Source of the DNA: Deroplatys truncata
Lineage: Eukaryota; Arthropoda; Insecta; Mantodea; Mantidae
DNA: 64,000 nt
Direction: 5' to 3'
Assembly (NCBI GenBank): GCA_030765065.1
Contig: CM060990.1
Location: 661,738,618-661,802,617, forward strand
In this document: positions 33,187-44,354 of the stretch, one piece after another
Layout: each line of letters begins with the position of its first letter
Numbering within the stretch: position 1 is the stretch's first letter
Position numbers and translations under genes: made by a program
The notes under the pieces: model-generated
What the model was told of the DNA's origin: nothing
The model's database searches: none
What the model saw: only the letters and a program-made list of their open reading frames with translations

Positions 33187-33680
33187 TTTTTCCAGTTCAA
33201 CTGTCACCGCTCTCAGTGCTCAATCACTGTTTTGTTTCTATTTAGTTCAACTTTCACCGAGACTTCACTTAGCTCAGTCACTTCACTAAGGTGAGCTAAT
33301 TCAATTCCTCTTCATTTCACTTCCTTCTTCTGGACAGTGCGCTCGCTGGGGAGTCGAACAAATACTTCCACAATCTCTCACTCCGCAGCAGCACCAGCTG
33401 CACGCCGCAGCAATCGCCACGAACTCGCTCGGAGAATGGCACCTCTCGTTGCACCGGAAACTCGCCCGGCAACTCCCTCAGTGACAGACTGACTCCTCTC
33501 GCGAGAACGTTCGCTTATATAGGTAATGGAATCTTCCACAGATCATTCTGTAACTATTTGAACACACGTTCTGGAGGAGGGGGAAAGAAACTTCCAGAAG
33601 GTTCTGGTTATCTACCGATAGCGCTCCTGCTGTTTACGCTGGCAAGCGCTTGTTTATTTCAGACTACCTTGTGCCATAAC
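33187..33680 (-). repeat. Heat-shock-type promoter cassette, copy A, with one repeat unit
   Basis: Read on the minus strand: conserved upstream block (GTAAACAGCAGGAGCGCTATCGG), heat-shock elements, TATA, a 5'-leader-like segment, then a single diverged copy of the 92-bp unit found in array form at 55.2-57.4 kb (AATTGAATTAGCTCACCTTAGTGAAG). It closes with the shared GTCTCGGTGAAAGTTGAAC end. No heat-shock protein coding sequence follows. A SINE has inserted just upstream at 33687. Confidence 0.65.
33514..33604 (-). promoter_or_regulatory. HSE + TATA + initiator, copy A
   Basis: GAAacTTCcaGAAggTTC (33587-33604) is a perfect four-unit heat-shock element of alternating GAA/TTC with two-base gaps. 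TATATAAG on the minus strand is at 33514-33521, and a TCAGTC initiator lies about 30 bases downstream (near 33490). Order and spacing are those of a classic heat-shock gene promoter. Confidence 0.65.
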
Positions 33681-33686
33681 CGCTGC

Positions 33687-33978
33687 GTCGTCCTCCGTGG
33701 CGTAGTGGTTACCATGCTAACCTCTAGTTCCCGAGGTCGCGGGTTCAAACCCGGCGGAGGGCAATGGATTTTTTCGGGCGTAAAAATCCTTAAAATGGCT
33801 TCCTTCGGAAGGGAAGCAAAGCCGGTGGTTCCGTGTCGAACATTTACGACACGTAAAAGAACCTCAAGCCTGATAAAGAGGCCTCTGAAAAAAATTACCG
33901 GTCTTTCACGCTCAAAATAGAATGGGACGCTAAGGACCACAGCAGTTAAACAGCGTCCATAAAGAAAACCCAATAAAT
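33687..33978 (+). mobile_element. tRNA-derived SINE, family 1 (copy 3)
   Basis: Near-consensus head with box A GCGTAGTGGTTACC and box B GGGTTCAAACCC. The tail AGCGTCCATAAAGAAAAC is complete. Long frames on both strands here are an effect of the SINE sequence. Confidence 0.85.
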
Positions 33979-33979
33979 A

Positions 33980-34880
33980 GCAAGCGCCGCAGGGGCTACT
34001 GGGCAATATTTTGTCTCTCAACTTTAACTGTCTAAACCATTATGGAATTATATTATGGTAATATTCATAGCGATTAATTACTTGCGGCACTCAGCTCGAA
34101 TATCTAGAAGGGAGAAAATTAGAACTGAGAAAATAAGACAGGAGATGGACGTATGAATCAAGATAGATTTGAGATTCCTTCGGAATGGATGCCATGAAGG
34201 AGAAAACAAAGGAAGCGACCTCCAAAAACATGGAATAATGGAGTTGTGGAAACCATGAAGGAGAGATAATAAGAGGGGGCAATGGATAGATGGGACAGAA
34301 TGGTTTCTGTGAATACGAGAATGTGTTTAGTGTACATTTGACTGTCAGAAGATGTAAACATTTTAAAAAACTTACTAATAATAAAACAATATTCATAGGA
34401 AACATGCAGCACTGAGCGTGATAAGCTGCTTAAAGTACAACTTTTTATGAAATTATTACTAATTAAACTTTTTTCACAATTTCATTCCATTAGAACTTTA
34501 AAAAGTATCTTTTCCTGGTATGTCTCACTCTAAAGTTACATAAAAAATTTGAAAAATTTAAACCAAAAGAAATGAAACAGTATATTGCACGAAAATCGAT
34601 TCCCTCTTCACTACAATCCTGGTTGTGTTTCTGTATTCTATGAAAAAAAATTGTTAGTACCTAAAGTGTGTATACAGGATGGACCATTTAAGTTGAGACT
34701 GTACAATATCTCCAAAACTGTATCATGTAGAAAGAAATGTATTTCATAAAAGTTGCTCGATATTATGTGTGAAAGTAAATGCCATTAGTCGTATTTGGTT
34801 TGGAGGACGTTAGGGTGATCATTTTAGGGTCAATTTAAATTAAATTTAAACCCATAGCGAACTTTCTCGAAGAGTAGTCA
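33980..34880. other. No gene recognised
   Basis: AT-rich sequence. Overlapping minus-strand frames at 34.1-34.4 kb are hydrophobic and pyrimidine-biased, without family motifs. Confidence 0.35.
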
Positions 34881-34913
34881 GACGAAAAGTCCAAAACCGC
34901 TTGACCGACTTGT

Positions 34914-35234
34914 TTACATACGGGTATGCTTTCTGGAGTCTCTCGTATTCAAAGCCTTCATCGATGGCTTGGCCGACTCTACCTTGTGGTTTGGCCCCAA
35001 CGCTCCCTCCTCAAAGCTGGACGTCCCAACAGTGTCGTCGTATCTGCTTAGGTGGTCCAGATATACCATTAACACCTTCCCTTGGGGCAGTCTCCGGATG
35101 CGATAGACTACATCGTTAATCCTCTTCATCGCATGGCACGGCTGCTGAAGCAGAGACCAGATCACACCGGAGGAGCTTTGCTTCAGGTGGGCATCAAACC
35201 GGAGACTCCGACGAGCCGAGCCAAGCCAGCCCAT
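34914..35234 (-). pseudogene. Gypsy-type LTR retrotransposon, integrase C-terminal fragment
   Basis: The minus-strand frame contains MKRINDVVYRIRRLPQGKVL and VYLDHLSRYDD, the C-terminal barrel of Ty3/Gypsy integrase just before the pol stop (typically KRINDVVYRI...P..KMMVVHLDRL..Y). Upstream pol domains are absent. A similar phrase (TTCATCGATGGCTTGGCCGACT versus CATCGAAGTCTTAGCTGACT) at about 34957 and 35551 may be remnants of repeats at the element's edge. Confidence 0.65.
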
Positions 35235-36005
35235 CCAGACGACGAAGCATAAGCCAAAGGTAAATATAGGATACTACCGCCTTAACTTGCAGGCACAACC
35301 GCGTCCTCCTTCGGGACTACCCTGCAGATTCCAGGATGTCCGTCGGGACTCCGGAACGCCACCACCTCTAGTCCGAGTCCCAATACCTAGATGCCGACTT
35401 CGACCGTCACCTCGTGGCCTCAGAGGGCATCCAATACTAGTATCACATCCTAAGCCACGCTCCGACGAACATCTATACCCATAACGTTTTCCCTAGGGTC
35501 AACTGTAGCATAGCGGTTTGCTTTCTCGAATCTTCTGCGCTCAAAGCCATCATCGAAGTCTTAGCTGACTGTGTCATGACGGCTGGACTACAATATTTGC
35601 AATGGTTCGAGAGTAGCGAGAAAGCTGTGTAATTAGGATCCGAATACTTTCACGAGGTAGTTTAAACTGCAAAGTTTTGAAAGTTGGTGTGCGGGTGCGG
35701 GTGCGCCAAGGGATATAAAGACAGTTCAGTCCTTTCAGATTCCATGTTTATTGTAATGGATATGAAACTATAAAAATTAGCTTGCGCAAAATTAATAACA
35801 GCTGCAAGAAACATTTAACTTTTAAGAATTCTCAATGTGTTCTGCTGCATATTTTGATGGTTTGCTAGGTGCATTGATTATAGTATAGATCAAAGTAAAC
35901 TATTAAAAATTTGAACAAAACCTCATGTAATTTAAAATGCATGTTTTCTACCACAGGGTTACCGAAGATACGTCTATTTCCAACGGACTCGCCCCTTCCT
36001 TTACC

Positions 36006-36294
36006 GTCGTCCTCCGTGGTGTAGTGGTTACCATGCTAGCCTCTAGTTTCCGAGGACGCGGGTTCAAACCCGGCGGAGGGCAATGGGTTTTTTTCGGACG
36101 TAAAAATCTTTAGCTTAACTTCCTTCGGAAGGGAAGTAAAGCCGGTGCTTCCGTGTCGATTTACGGCACGTAAAGGAAGCTCAAGCCTTTGAGAAAAATT
36201 ACCGGTTTTTCACGCCCAATATAGAATGGGACGCTAAAGATCACAGCAGTTAAAGAGCGTCCATAAATAAAACTCAATTTAATATTTTAATATT
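36006..36294 (+). mobile_element. tRNA-derived SINE, family 1 (copy 4), intact duplication
   Basis: Flanked by the 12-bp direct repeat CCTTCCTTTACC (35994-36005 and 36295-36306). Head and tail are complete. It has an 11-bp-class gap in the middle relative to copy 2. The duplication confirms LINE-type retroposition. Confidence 0.88.
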
Positions 36295-36659
36295 CCTTCC
36301 TTTACCATAGACTGTCAGCGAAAACTCCGATCTGGGTTGTGTTCATTGTTTTAGCAAACTTGCTATGGACCCGAGGTATCAATAGCTTCTAAGGGTAGGA
36401 GTGTGTCTTCCTATTTAAAAATCAGTTTTGGTCGAAAATAAGTACGACCTGAGGGATCTAAAAGGAAAAAAACCAACGTGCGCTTTGTGTGCTGAAAAAA
36501 AACATTATAAAGAAAAATCCATATAAACTGTTCTACATTTATTTAAAAGAATTCCAAAATGACACATTTTAACAAATGAAGACGGAAGTATTATTAAACA
36601 CACAAGGCTTGCCTTTAAAAATCGCAAATACATGTTGAATTTCTAGAGAGGATTTACGT

Positions 36660-36955
36660 GCCAAATGCTTAGCCGTGGTCGAGGGTTACACCACTCAGCC
36701 TCTGGTTCCCGAGGTCGCGGGTTCAAACCCGGCGGAGTGCAATTGATTTTTTTTGGGCGTAAAAATCCTTAGCATGACTTCCTTTGGAAGGAAAGTAAAT
36801 CCGGTGGTCCCGTGTCGTATATTTTAGGCACGCAAAAGAACCTGAAGTCCGATAGAGGCCTATGAGCAAAATTTCTGGTCTTTCACGCCCAGTATAGAAT
36901 GAGACGCTAAGGACCACAGCAATTAAAGAGCGTGCATAAATAAAATTCATTTTTT
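36660..36955 (+). mobile_element. tRNA-derived SINE, family 1 (copy 5), diverged head
   Basis: Box A region altered (GCCGTGGTCGAGGGTTACACC), box B GGGTTCAAACCC intact. Body and tail match the family, ending AAATAAAATTCA. Confidence 0.8.
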
Positions 36956-36957
36956 TC

Positions 36958-37235
36958 TCACCCCGGGTTCAATCCCAAGGAACCGCATGTGCGATTTGTG
37001 GTGGACAAAGCGGTGTCTGGGCGATTTTCTCCGGGTTCTCCGGTTTCCCCCGCCATTTATTCCACCAATTGACCCATCACCTTTCCGTTCATTCATCTCC
37101 TTCTCGCTCTCATACTAGGCTTCGGGCTGATCACCCATTCTGTTCTTTCTGATCCATACCCTGTGCTCCACAACACTGTCTGGCCCCAGGCACACGCCTG
37201 TAAGTCCCGGGGGTGTAATCTCTAATGGGGAGGGT
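36958..37235 (+). mobile_element. SINE, family 2 (plus copy, head-truncated)
   Basis: Starts at a box-B-like CCGGGTTCAATCCC, then GCGATTTGTGGTGGACAAAG, CCGGGTTCTCCGGTTTCCCC and a GGGTGTAATCTCTAATGGGG end. The same body occurs inverted at 50.73-51.05 kb, where the tRNA-like head is preserved. Confidence 0.75.
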
Positions 37236-37239
37236 AAAC

Positions 37240-37920
37240 AGAGAAATAAGTAGCGGTATATGTGCATTCAACTCTTAACTCTAGAACCGTAATAATTTAA
37301 AAGCTCGAACAACACCTACTTAAGCTATTATTAATATGTTTCTTACCGACCAACAATTAACTTAACACAGATTTACAGAACACCCACACGGGTATTGAGC
37401 ATGTTTGCTTGAAAGTTCCTAATGTACCAAAGCCGTATTACATTCACGTGGCTTCAAACAAATTCAGTCCTACGGAGGACGGTGGAGAATTGAGGTTATC
37501 CCAGATAATTTCGCCCCAAGACGTTTATTAACTCGGCAAGCATAATGCTTGTTGGAGGAAGGGCTCTAAGCATTGCCAATTACGTTGAGAGAGTTGTCCC
37601 CGTTACCATAGAGAACATCCAACAGAGGTGCTTTACCTCCGTTTGTTTTCCCCAGTTCCATTCTGTGATGAACGTTTTCTCTACATGGACGATAGAGAGG
37701 CGTGCAATTCTCAAAGTCATTTATAAGCTTTGAGTAAAGTGTTCTGTGTTATTGACTTTAAATGTTATTCGGAATATTATAACCGTTAAATATGAAACAA
37801 AATAGATTTAATTACGTATCCTTAGATATTCACCTTCACCCTGAGCCGCAAAGACCTACATAAAAGCATTTAAGTGTTTATCAAACAAACATTGGATTTC
37901 AATGTTGATCAAAAACACAC
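37240..37920. other. No gene recognised
   Basis: AT-rich sequence without identifiable features. Confidence 0.35.
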
Positions 37921-37939
37921 TTCCGGTTGAGGAAGTGAT

Positions 37940-38760
37940 CTAATATGCTCTTTGGGAGCAGAGTAACTAAGGAAAGTATTGTATCTCACCCAAAATATGT
38001 TTTGAGGCCCCATGAACCAAAACAGAACCTTTTAGAAAACGATCCGCGCTTGTGTGTGTATTTATGTATGAACAGCATAACCCAAAAACGAAAAGCAACT
38101 TCGGTATCTTCGAAAGATGCGAACACTAAGATTTTCAAGAAAATCCCCACCCCAACTGCCCTTTACATGGAACATTTTTCAAAATTTTTGATTTTCTAAA
38201 AAATGGCTAACGATTTTTATAAAAATACCGTATATTAAATATATTTTCATGACAAATAAAATGCATGTCTTGAATTTTCTGGGAATATCCTGTGAAGTAC
38301 ACTTCATTCGGAAGAAATTTTGTATAATCTTGTATAATTGGTAAATGTTAAGCGATAGAGTAAAACACAGCATATCTTTAAAGCACACCGCTCAGTTCAA
38401 ATAACTTTTTTGTAGCACAAGCCATTTCCGAGATATTCGTTATTACTGATTCGAGCTGTTCAATACTTTGAAAGTACTGTCGACATTCAGTTGTTTCTCG
38501 CGATTGCACGGAAAGAGCGAGGCCAGTATACAGCGTCCAGTTCTTAAACATTTGGCTATCGCTGTTTCCTTTGTATCTGTAATGAAATGTGTTACGTAGC
38601 TATTTATGTAAAGGTTTATCTCGATTAAAATGAAGCAGATAGAAAAATGACCTTTCGTAAGAGTAGCTTTATACCCATTAATAAATGATACAGGGTAGAG
38701 AAAACCATGTGAATGTAAGATGTTTCTGTAAGCTTTCACATCAGCTCGTTCTATGACTGG
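37940..38760 (+). repeat. Dispersed repeat shared with 42.3-42.7 kb and (inverted) 53.5-54.0 kb
   Basis: TTTTGAGG.CC, GAACAGCATAACCCAAAAACG and TTCATTCGGAAGAAATTTTGT recur in order at 42.33-42.62 kb. The later part (TTTCCGAGATATTCGTTATTA, TTGTTTCTCGC, GGAAAGAG) recurs inverted at about 53.69-53.82 kb. Frames in these copies translate similarly on one strand (FSICF.LIEIN) but with stops, so this looks like an old mobile element of unknown type. Confidence 0.5.
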
Positions 38761-39209
38761 CTTGAAAAAAAGATCCCGTGATACAAACCAATGAACGATA
38801 CTATACTTGTGAAGCGAAAGGAGCAGTCAAAAATAACGTCTTAATGAATTCTACTCTAATTCGAATAAACAAGTACAGATGGCTAGTCGAATGTAACATT
38901 ATTAGCGACTAGACATCTTAGGCGGAGGGTGGGATGAGAAAGTTACTCACGACAACCACAATATTTGCAACAAACATTTCATCTGAAGTAAACGTGGAAA
39001 CGTAGCCAAAATTATTGCCGCCAAGATGATTTTAATGTTAATGGATTTCCCAGGTTTAGCAATTACATTGCTGCTCAAGTATTTGGATACAAATGCAGTA
39101 CTCCACTAGTAAGAAATAGCTCACTGAGTGGTGAGCTCCGCCCATTTTTTGGGAAGACGTAAGCAACTTAACCCAAGTGGCTAGAATTACGCAAGAAGCG
39201 AGAGATGGA

Positions 39210-39500
39210 GTAGGTTACCGGCAGGAGGCTTAAGCGGCGACGTCTGTGGCCGCAATCGGGAGATTCCGGTATCGATCCCTGACAACCGCCCATGGTTTTT
39301 TGGGGGGGGTGTTCCCAGATCGCCAGACGAATGCTGGGGTTGTTACTTTCAGACCCCGGAATTTCCTGTCCATTTCGTTCCCTTCATTTCATGGATTCTT
39401 CACCCCAGTGGTTCCTTTCAAGGTCGGGAGCGTCGGCGATGGTGTTTCGGTGCAGCGTGGCATGGGAAGACGATGCCGTTTGCAACTATAATCGTCCCTC
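39210..39500 (+). mobile_element. SINE-like repeat, family 3 (diverged)
   Basis: TGTGGCCGCAATCGGGAGATTCCGGTATCGATCCCTG resembles the head of family 3, followed by CCCATGGTTTTTTGGGG as in the 46.0 kb copy. The GC-rich continuation to about 39.7 kb could be part of it. Confidence 0.45.
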
Positions 39501-39944
39501 AGTTTTCTGCTGGCTGCCGGGGTATTCTAATCCCCTTGAGGGACGCTGCACCCCGTTTGTGGGGGTCTGCCGGGGTTTCTATATCCGGAAACTTAGGGTT
39601 CCCGTCATTACTGTGCCGTCGCTCCTGGATCCGGCCGCCGTGTCTTCTCTCTCCTCTCCTTTCTCCTGCAGACGCCCCCTCATGAGGCGTAAGTACAACA
39701 TGCACTCTGTGTCGATGCCGAGTCTCTCCGTAACAGAATTTAAGTTACGAGGGGATAGGTTAAAGCACATTTGAGTACTAATTAAATCGATGATTTCCCA
39801 TATGGGCCACTTTTTCTGTTTAGATGTGGACATCGCCTCGAACAAAAAAGGTTTTCCGGGACCCATTCATAGCACATCTTAAATTCGAAGAAAATAAAAA
39901 TGAAAAAATTTCGTGTAGCTATAAGGCTCGTTTGAGGTTAGTTG

Positions 39945-40440
39945 GGAGTGAGATGGCTCTGCGGTAACGTGCGAGCCTCGCATTCGGTAGCTTCTGGGTT
40001 CGATACTGAGGTCTGTAATCTGACCATGGGTTCTTCGTGGTTTTCCCTGGTTAGCTAGGCGAATACTGATCTCATTTCCCTCGTTTCCTATCATTTCTCT
40101 TCGTCTTTCATGTTTCAGGTAGGATTTAGGGACTATGCAGAGTGGCTCAGTGTGGGACAAATGACGCAAATGCTTGCTAGTTGGAAAGTTCTTCTCGACC
40201 CTGCCAGATAGCAGCCTTCTGTGCCGTCTCAGGTGGGTCGAGTTCTCCTCGGTTCTGCCAGAGCGAAGCCTTCTTTGAGCAGCTCGCCGGTGTGATCGCG
40301 TCAAATCTTTGAATCGTTAGGCACCTCTGCGCGTCTCTGTCGGCCATCTGGCCTGTCTGCGGCCTATGTCTCCTACGGTTGCTTCACCTCATCCGTTCCT
40401 CCTGGGAGTGTAGTAAGCACAAAATATCTACATTGGGTCC
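39945..40440 (+). mobile_element. tRNA-derived SINE, family 3
   Basis: Box A GGCTCTGCGGTAACGTGCGAG and box B TGGGTTCGATACTG lie about 45 bp apart, then CCATGGGTTCTTCGTGGTTTTCCC. The body is GC-richer than its surroundings. The 3' end is not sharply defined. Confidence 0.6.
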
Positions 40441-40904
40441 CAGGTATGAGGTACCCCCTTCGTTCCCTCGTCAGTCAGTCATAGCCGTTAGTTCATTGTC
40501 TATGTAGCCTCGATCTTCCCGCGATCTTTCAACTTAACTGTCAAAACCGATTGCTTTGTCTACAATCTTTTGCTGTATTCAGAGCCGGTTTTTTATCCAC
40601 TTTCTTTATGGGCAACGCGGATTAATTGTGTTTTTAGAGTCGCAGAATTTTCATCCGTTTGGCAGAGAAATTTTACTTAACGACAATTTAATACTTGAGC
40701 TTTGTGTCATAGGTATGGCCAAAGCATTGATGGTTTCTCAGGAATCGATGTTAATCTAATCTAGCGGATATGTCGACGGCTTATAAATGAAGTTTAAAAT
40801 TTAACAGGCTGTTTAATTTATTCTCACATATTGGTTTCGCAAACTCATTCAAGCCGGTTTTCCCGTTGAGCGCAAGCTAGTTTTACATTTTCTTTCTGTA
40901 GGCA

Positions 40905-41445
40905 TATGCTCTGGTTTGATACCTCGCAAAGGTCCGAAAACCAGATGTGGTAAACAGAAACATTTAAATCTTCCATGGAAAGCAAGTCAGCTTTCACTGA
41001 ACGTGGTGAGGAATTGGAGCGTTCGGCTTACAAATGTGGGGTGCTACGAGTAGTCATTACTTCTCAAATGTTTTCTTCAGAAAACCATAAATACTGTTGA
41101 TCTCGGATTTGCTACCTCGCAAAGGTTCAAAACCAGGATGTGGTAAATACAAACGTAATTGAGCCTTCTATGGGAGGCTAAGTCAGCTTTCTTTGCAAGT
41201 GCTGAGGAATTGGATCAGTACTTCACAAACGTTTTCTTCAGAGAACACTAAATACTGTTGATCTCGGGTTTACTCTGGTTTGATAACTCGCTAAGGTCCA
41301 AAACCAGGATGTGGTAAGTAGAAACACAATTTAGCCTTCTGTGGAGGAATACGTTAGCTTTCGTTACTAGTGGTGAGGAACTGCACCCATCAGCCTACAA
41401 ATGTGGGGTGTAATGAGTGATCAGTACTTCACTGGAACCAACTAT
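40905..41445. repeat. Three tandem units of about 165-195 bp
   Basis: Each unit contains ACCTCGCAAAGGT.C.AAACCAG or a close variant, GATGTGGTAA, AAGTCAGCTTTC, GTGAGGAATTGG and ATACTGTTGATCTCGG. Unit starts are near 40920, 41110 and 41278. Copies are 80-90 percent alike by eye. Non-coding. Confidence 0.7.
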
Positions 41446-41449
41446 GGGA

Positions 41450-42225
41450 GGGTAAGTCCCTAGTTACCTAACTCTTTGTATAGTTTTCATTGTGAGGAGA
41501 TTTTAGCCCGATTACATGACATTTTGCGCAATAGCGTAGTGGATTGGAGAGTGGTGCTGATTTCCAGCCACAGAATGCGATGGCTTTGAGCCCACCAATA
41601 GAGATGCGGATATACCACCAGTGCCCACTTAGAATCTTTATGTATTTGAGGAGCTATGATAGGTAGGTCATAAAAACCAACATTCTGGCTGAGATAAGCA
41701 TGGCTCTGATCACATCATCTCCCCGTATCGGCTGGATGATTGTCCAATTCTGCCATATTATGTAGACAGAGCATGCAGTCGGCTGCCTGCCAAAGCCCAC
41801 AAGTATTATTGTACCATAGTTTACACCGCAGTTTTAGCAATCGTCAACTATGGTGTGATAACACCGCATAATGTTTTACGTTCTGTGAGAAGCCTTTGAC
41901 AATGTAGCACGTCTTACTTCGTTGTCACATTTTAGCTACGCACTTATTTTTTGCCATAACAGCGATCTCTCTGGCCCTCTGACAGAGCGCTTAAGTGCAG
42001 TAGAACGCGTTCTACGTTTTCGACACAATGGTTTTCATGGCCGCATCTTCTTTGGTGTTTATGTTGTTTTGTTACGTGGTCTAGGCTGCGTTTTGTGTTT
42101 GTATAAAAATGTGTGATTAATCATTCTTTGCTTTTAATTCCTATCTTGCTTTTTAACACGTGTTCTACAGTTACGTTGGTGGTTTTTACACTGTTACTTT
42201 TGCGATTCTGATTTTCCCATTGAGG
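41450..42225. other. No gene recognised
   Basis: A tRNA-like phrase GCGTAGTGGATTGGAGAGTGG near 41533 suggests another old SINE head, but no box B was found. Confidence 0.35.
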
Positions 42226-42229
42226 CGTT

Positions 42230-42730
42230 TTCAGGATACGTTTACTTTCTCTACCACTTACCTGTAGTAGGTAGAAGGAGTGTTTTATTCCGCCCAAAAG
42301 TTCTGTATCAAGATTTAACGGAAATGCATGTTTTGAGGTCCTCTAAACCCTAAAAAGGTATTTTACAAAGTCTATATGTGTGAATAGCATAACCAAAAAA
42401 CGAAAATTCGAATAAATACCAAACTTGGCACATAATTTCAGAGTATTCTCAAATAGATTACGAAGATTATCAAGAAAATCCTCTACCCAAATCTAGAAAT
42501 GACAGGGATTTTTTCGTTATTTTCTTTAAAACCGCCTGTAATGACATTAATTAAAACCCTACAGGTTTTATATATATTCATGACCTTGAACGTTCTTCAT
42601 TCTGAATGAAATTTGTATAAGACAAAGGCTTACTACACGAAAAATGTAGACCTCGTTAAGGCCTAAAGTGTATGTCAAATGTTTGTGACATTAAAAATTT
42701 CGAAGATATTCGCTTCTATTGCTTTGATTT
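42230..42730 (+). repeat. Dispersed repeat (copy with both landmark blocks)
   Basis: Begins with ACTTTCTCTACCACTTACC and GTAGTAGGTAGAAGGAGTG, the block also present near 0.2, 54.3 and 62.9 kb, and continues into the GTGAATAGCATAACCAAAAAACG block shared with 38.0 kb. This links the two sets of copies into one repeat family. Confidence 0.5.
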
Positions 42731-42739
42731 TTCAATATA

Positions 42740-43710
42740 TTTACTTTTTAAGTATTAAGGTGTCATTGCTTTGTTTCTAGTGATATGCCAAAATTATGGA
42801 ATTTCAAAGCCAGCTTATAACCACCAACTTTTAAAGATTTTACTAACCCTTCAGTCTCCTATATTCCTCTCGTACCTGCAACGAAATCATTTCTGCAAGC
42901 CTTTATAGTAATGGAGCCGATGGAATGTTGCCTTTTCTGGGCTACAGGATCTGTCGTCAAATACGGCCCAATAACGATACGTTTAGGTGTATTTTGAAAT
43001 TCTCGCTCCTTTATAGGTCTCATCATTTTCTTCCTGATCCTGTCTGCTCTTAAATGGATAACTGAGTTTAGTCTCTCTCTCAGTAAAGTACTTAATGTAA
43101 CATAGCTTTCAATTCTCCCCACTTTCCCACTTAAAACAACACGGACCAGCATGAAACGATTAAACCAACAAATGTGAGGTGTATTTGTTTACAGTAAAAC
43201 CTGTCCTTAACTTTTGCAGTACTGCGATTGCGAAAAAGAGAGAAAGTAGGAAGGGTGTGCGTTTTTAACAAGTCAAAACTCGGTTACCCGGCACTTCAAC
43301 AATAAGATAACTTAACCTATCGTAATTTGTTATCTTGCGAAGAAGAAATGAGGAGGATACTGCAGTTTTAAAACCATCCACAGAAAATGAACTTAAAACA
43401 TTTTGGGTCATCAACGCGCTGGTTAACAAAGTATCAACAAATCTACAATAACGCCCAAACGTTACATAAATTCGAGATGAAATCGCCCAAATGTCAATAG
43501 TTACAATTCTTCAGAAACAGGTCCAAGAATACCCTTCTAAGTAGGCAAAAAACATCGCCTACACTGGCAACCCTGAGTATGGTAACACTAGTCTACATTA
43601 TATCAGATGACTGAAAACTAATATGTGATTCTGACTCGCTTTTTATGCCAATTTCAGAACTGCTTTTGGTTTTTCTTTTTTATCACGTACAGTTTTTTCA
43701 CAATTTCACT
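42740..43710. other. No gene recognised
   Basis: The minus-strand frame at 42859-43152 (97 residues, basic) shows no motif I know and no good splice or promoter context. Otherwise featureless. Confidence 0.35.
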
Positions 43711-43714
43711 TTAA

Positions 43715-44349
43715 AAATATAGAGATATAAAGATATTGCTTCCGCCACTAGACATAAAATTGGGCTTAATGAAGCAATTTGTAAGGGCTCTACCACAGGA
43801 TGGACCCTGTTTCAAGTACCTTTCCAAGAAATTTCCCTTTATTACACAAGACAAATTAAGGGCTGGAATGTTTGTTGGTCCTCAAATAAAAAACTGATGA
43901 AGGATGAAGATTTTGAGAAAACAATGAATGAGAGAGAAATAGAAGCATGGACCGCCTTCCAATCAGTTACTGAAAACTTCTTAGGCAATAACAAAGATCC
44001 TAATTACAAGGCCATTGTCGAAACAATGTTGCAAAATTTCAAGAAGATGGGTTGTAACATGAGTGTAAAGGTGCATTTTCTGCATTCACATATCGACTAC
44101 TTTCCAGAAAATCTGGGACATTATAGTGAAGAGCAGGGTGAACGTTTTCACCAAGATATTAAGGAAATGGAGAGGAGGTACCAGGGGAGATAGAATGAAA
44201 ATATGATGGCCGACTACTGTTGGATGTTGAGGAGGGACAGTCATCTTCAAGGATCGGCAAGGAAGTCAAAGAAGAGAAAGTTTGAAAAAACATTAAATGA
44301 AACACTTTGGCTTCTTGTTTTGTTAAAATGTAGTCATGGAATAAATTAG
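43715..44349 (+). pseudogene. Broken copy of a widespread uncharacterised arthropod repeat protein
   Basis: Frame 2 reads LLPPLDIKLGLMKQFVRALP and GMFVGPQIK up to an A5 run at 43889-43893 where one base is missing. Frame 1 then continues with WTAFQSVTENFLGN, GCNMSVKVHFLHSHIDYFPE, NLG.YSEEQGERFHQDIKEM and ERRYQGR. A TAG at 44191-44193 replaces the expected Trp, and the frame resumes with NMMADYCWMLRRD to 44349. I recognise the series HIKLGLMK / NFLGN / HFLHSHxDxFPENLG / GERFHQDI / RYQG / MADYCW as a highly conserved, multicopy protein in arthropod genomes of unknown function. The upstream N-terminal part is missing. One frameshift and one nonsense change make it a pseudogene. Confidence 0.65.
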
Positions 44350-44354
44350 GGGAG

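Noticed and set aside
39292-39774. A 160-residue plus-strand frame with overlapping minus frames
   Set aside because: It lies across a GC-rich SINE-like repeat with long frames on both strands, and has no motif, promoter or splice support.
42859-43152. A 97-residue basic minus-strand frame
   Set aside because: No family resemblance and no promoter or splice context. The length is within what AT-rich non-coding DNA gives by chance.
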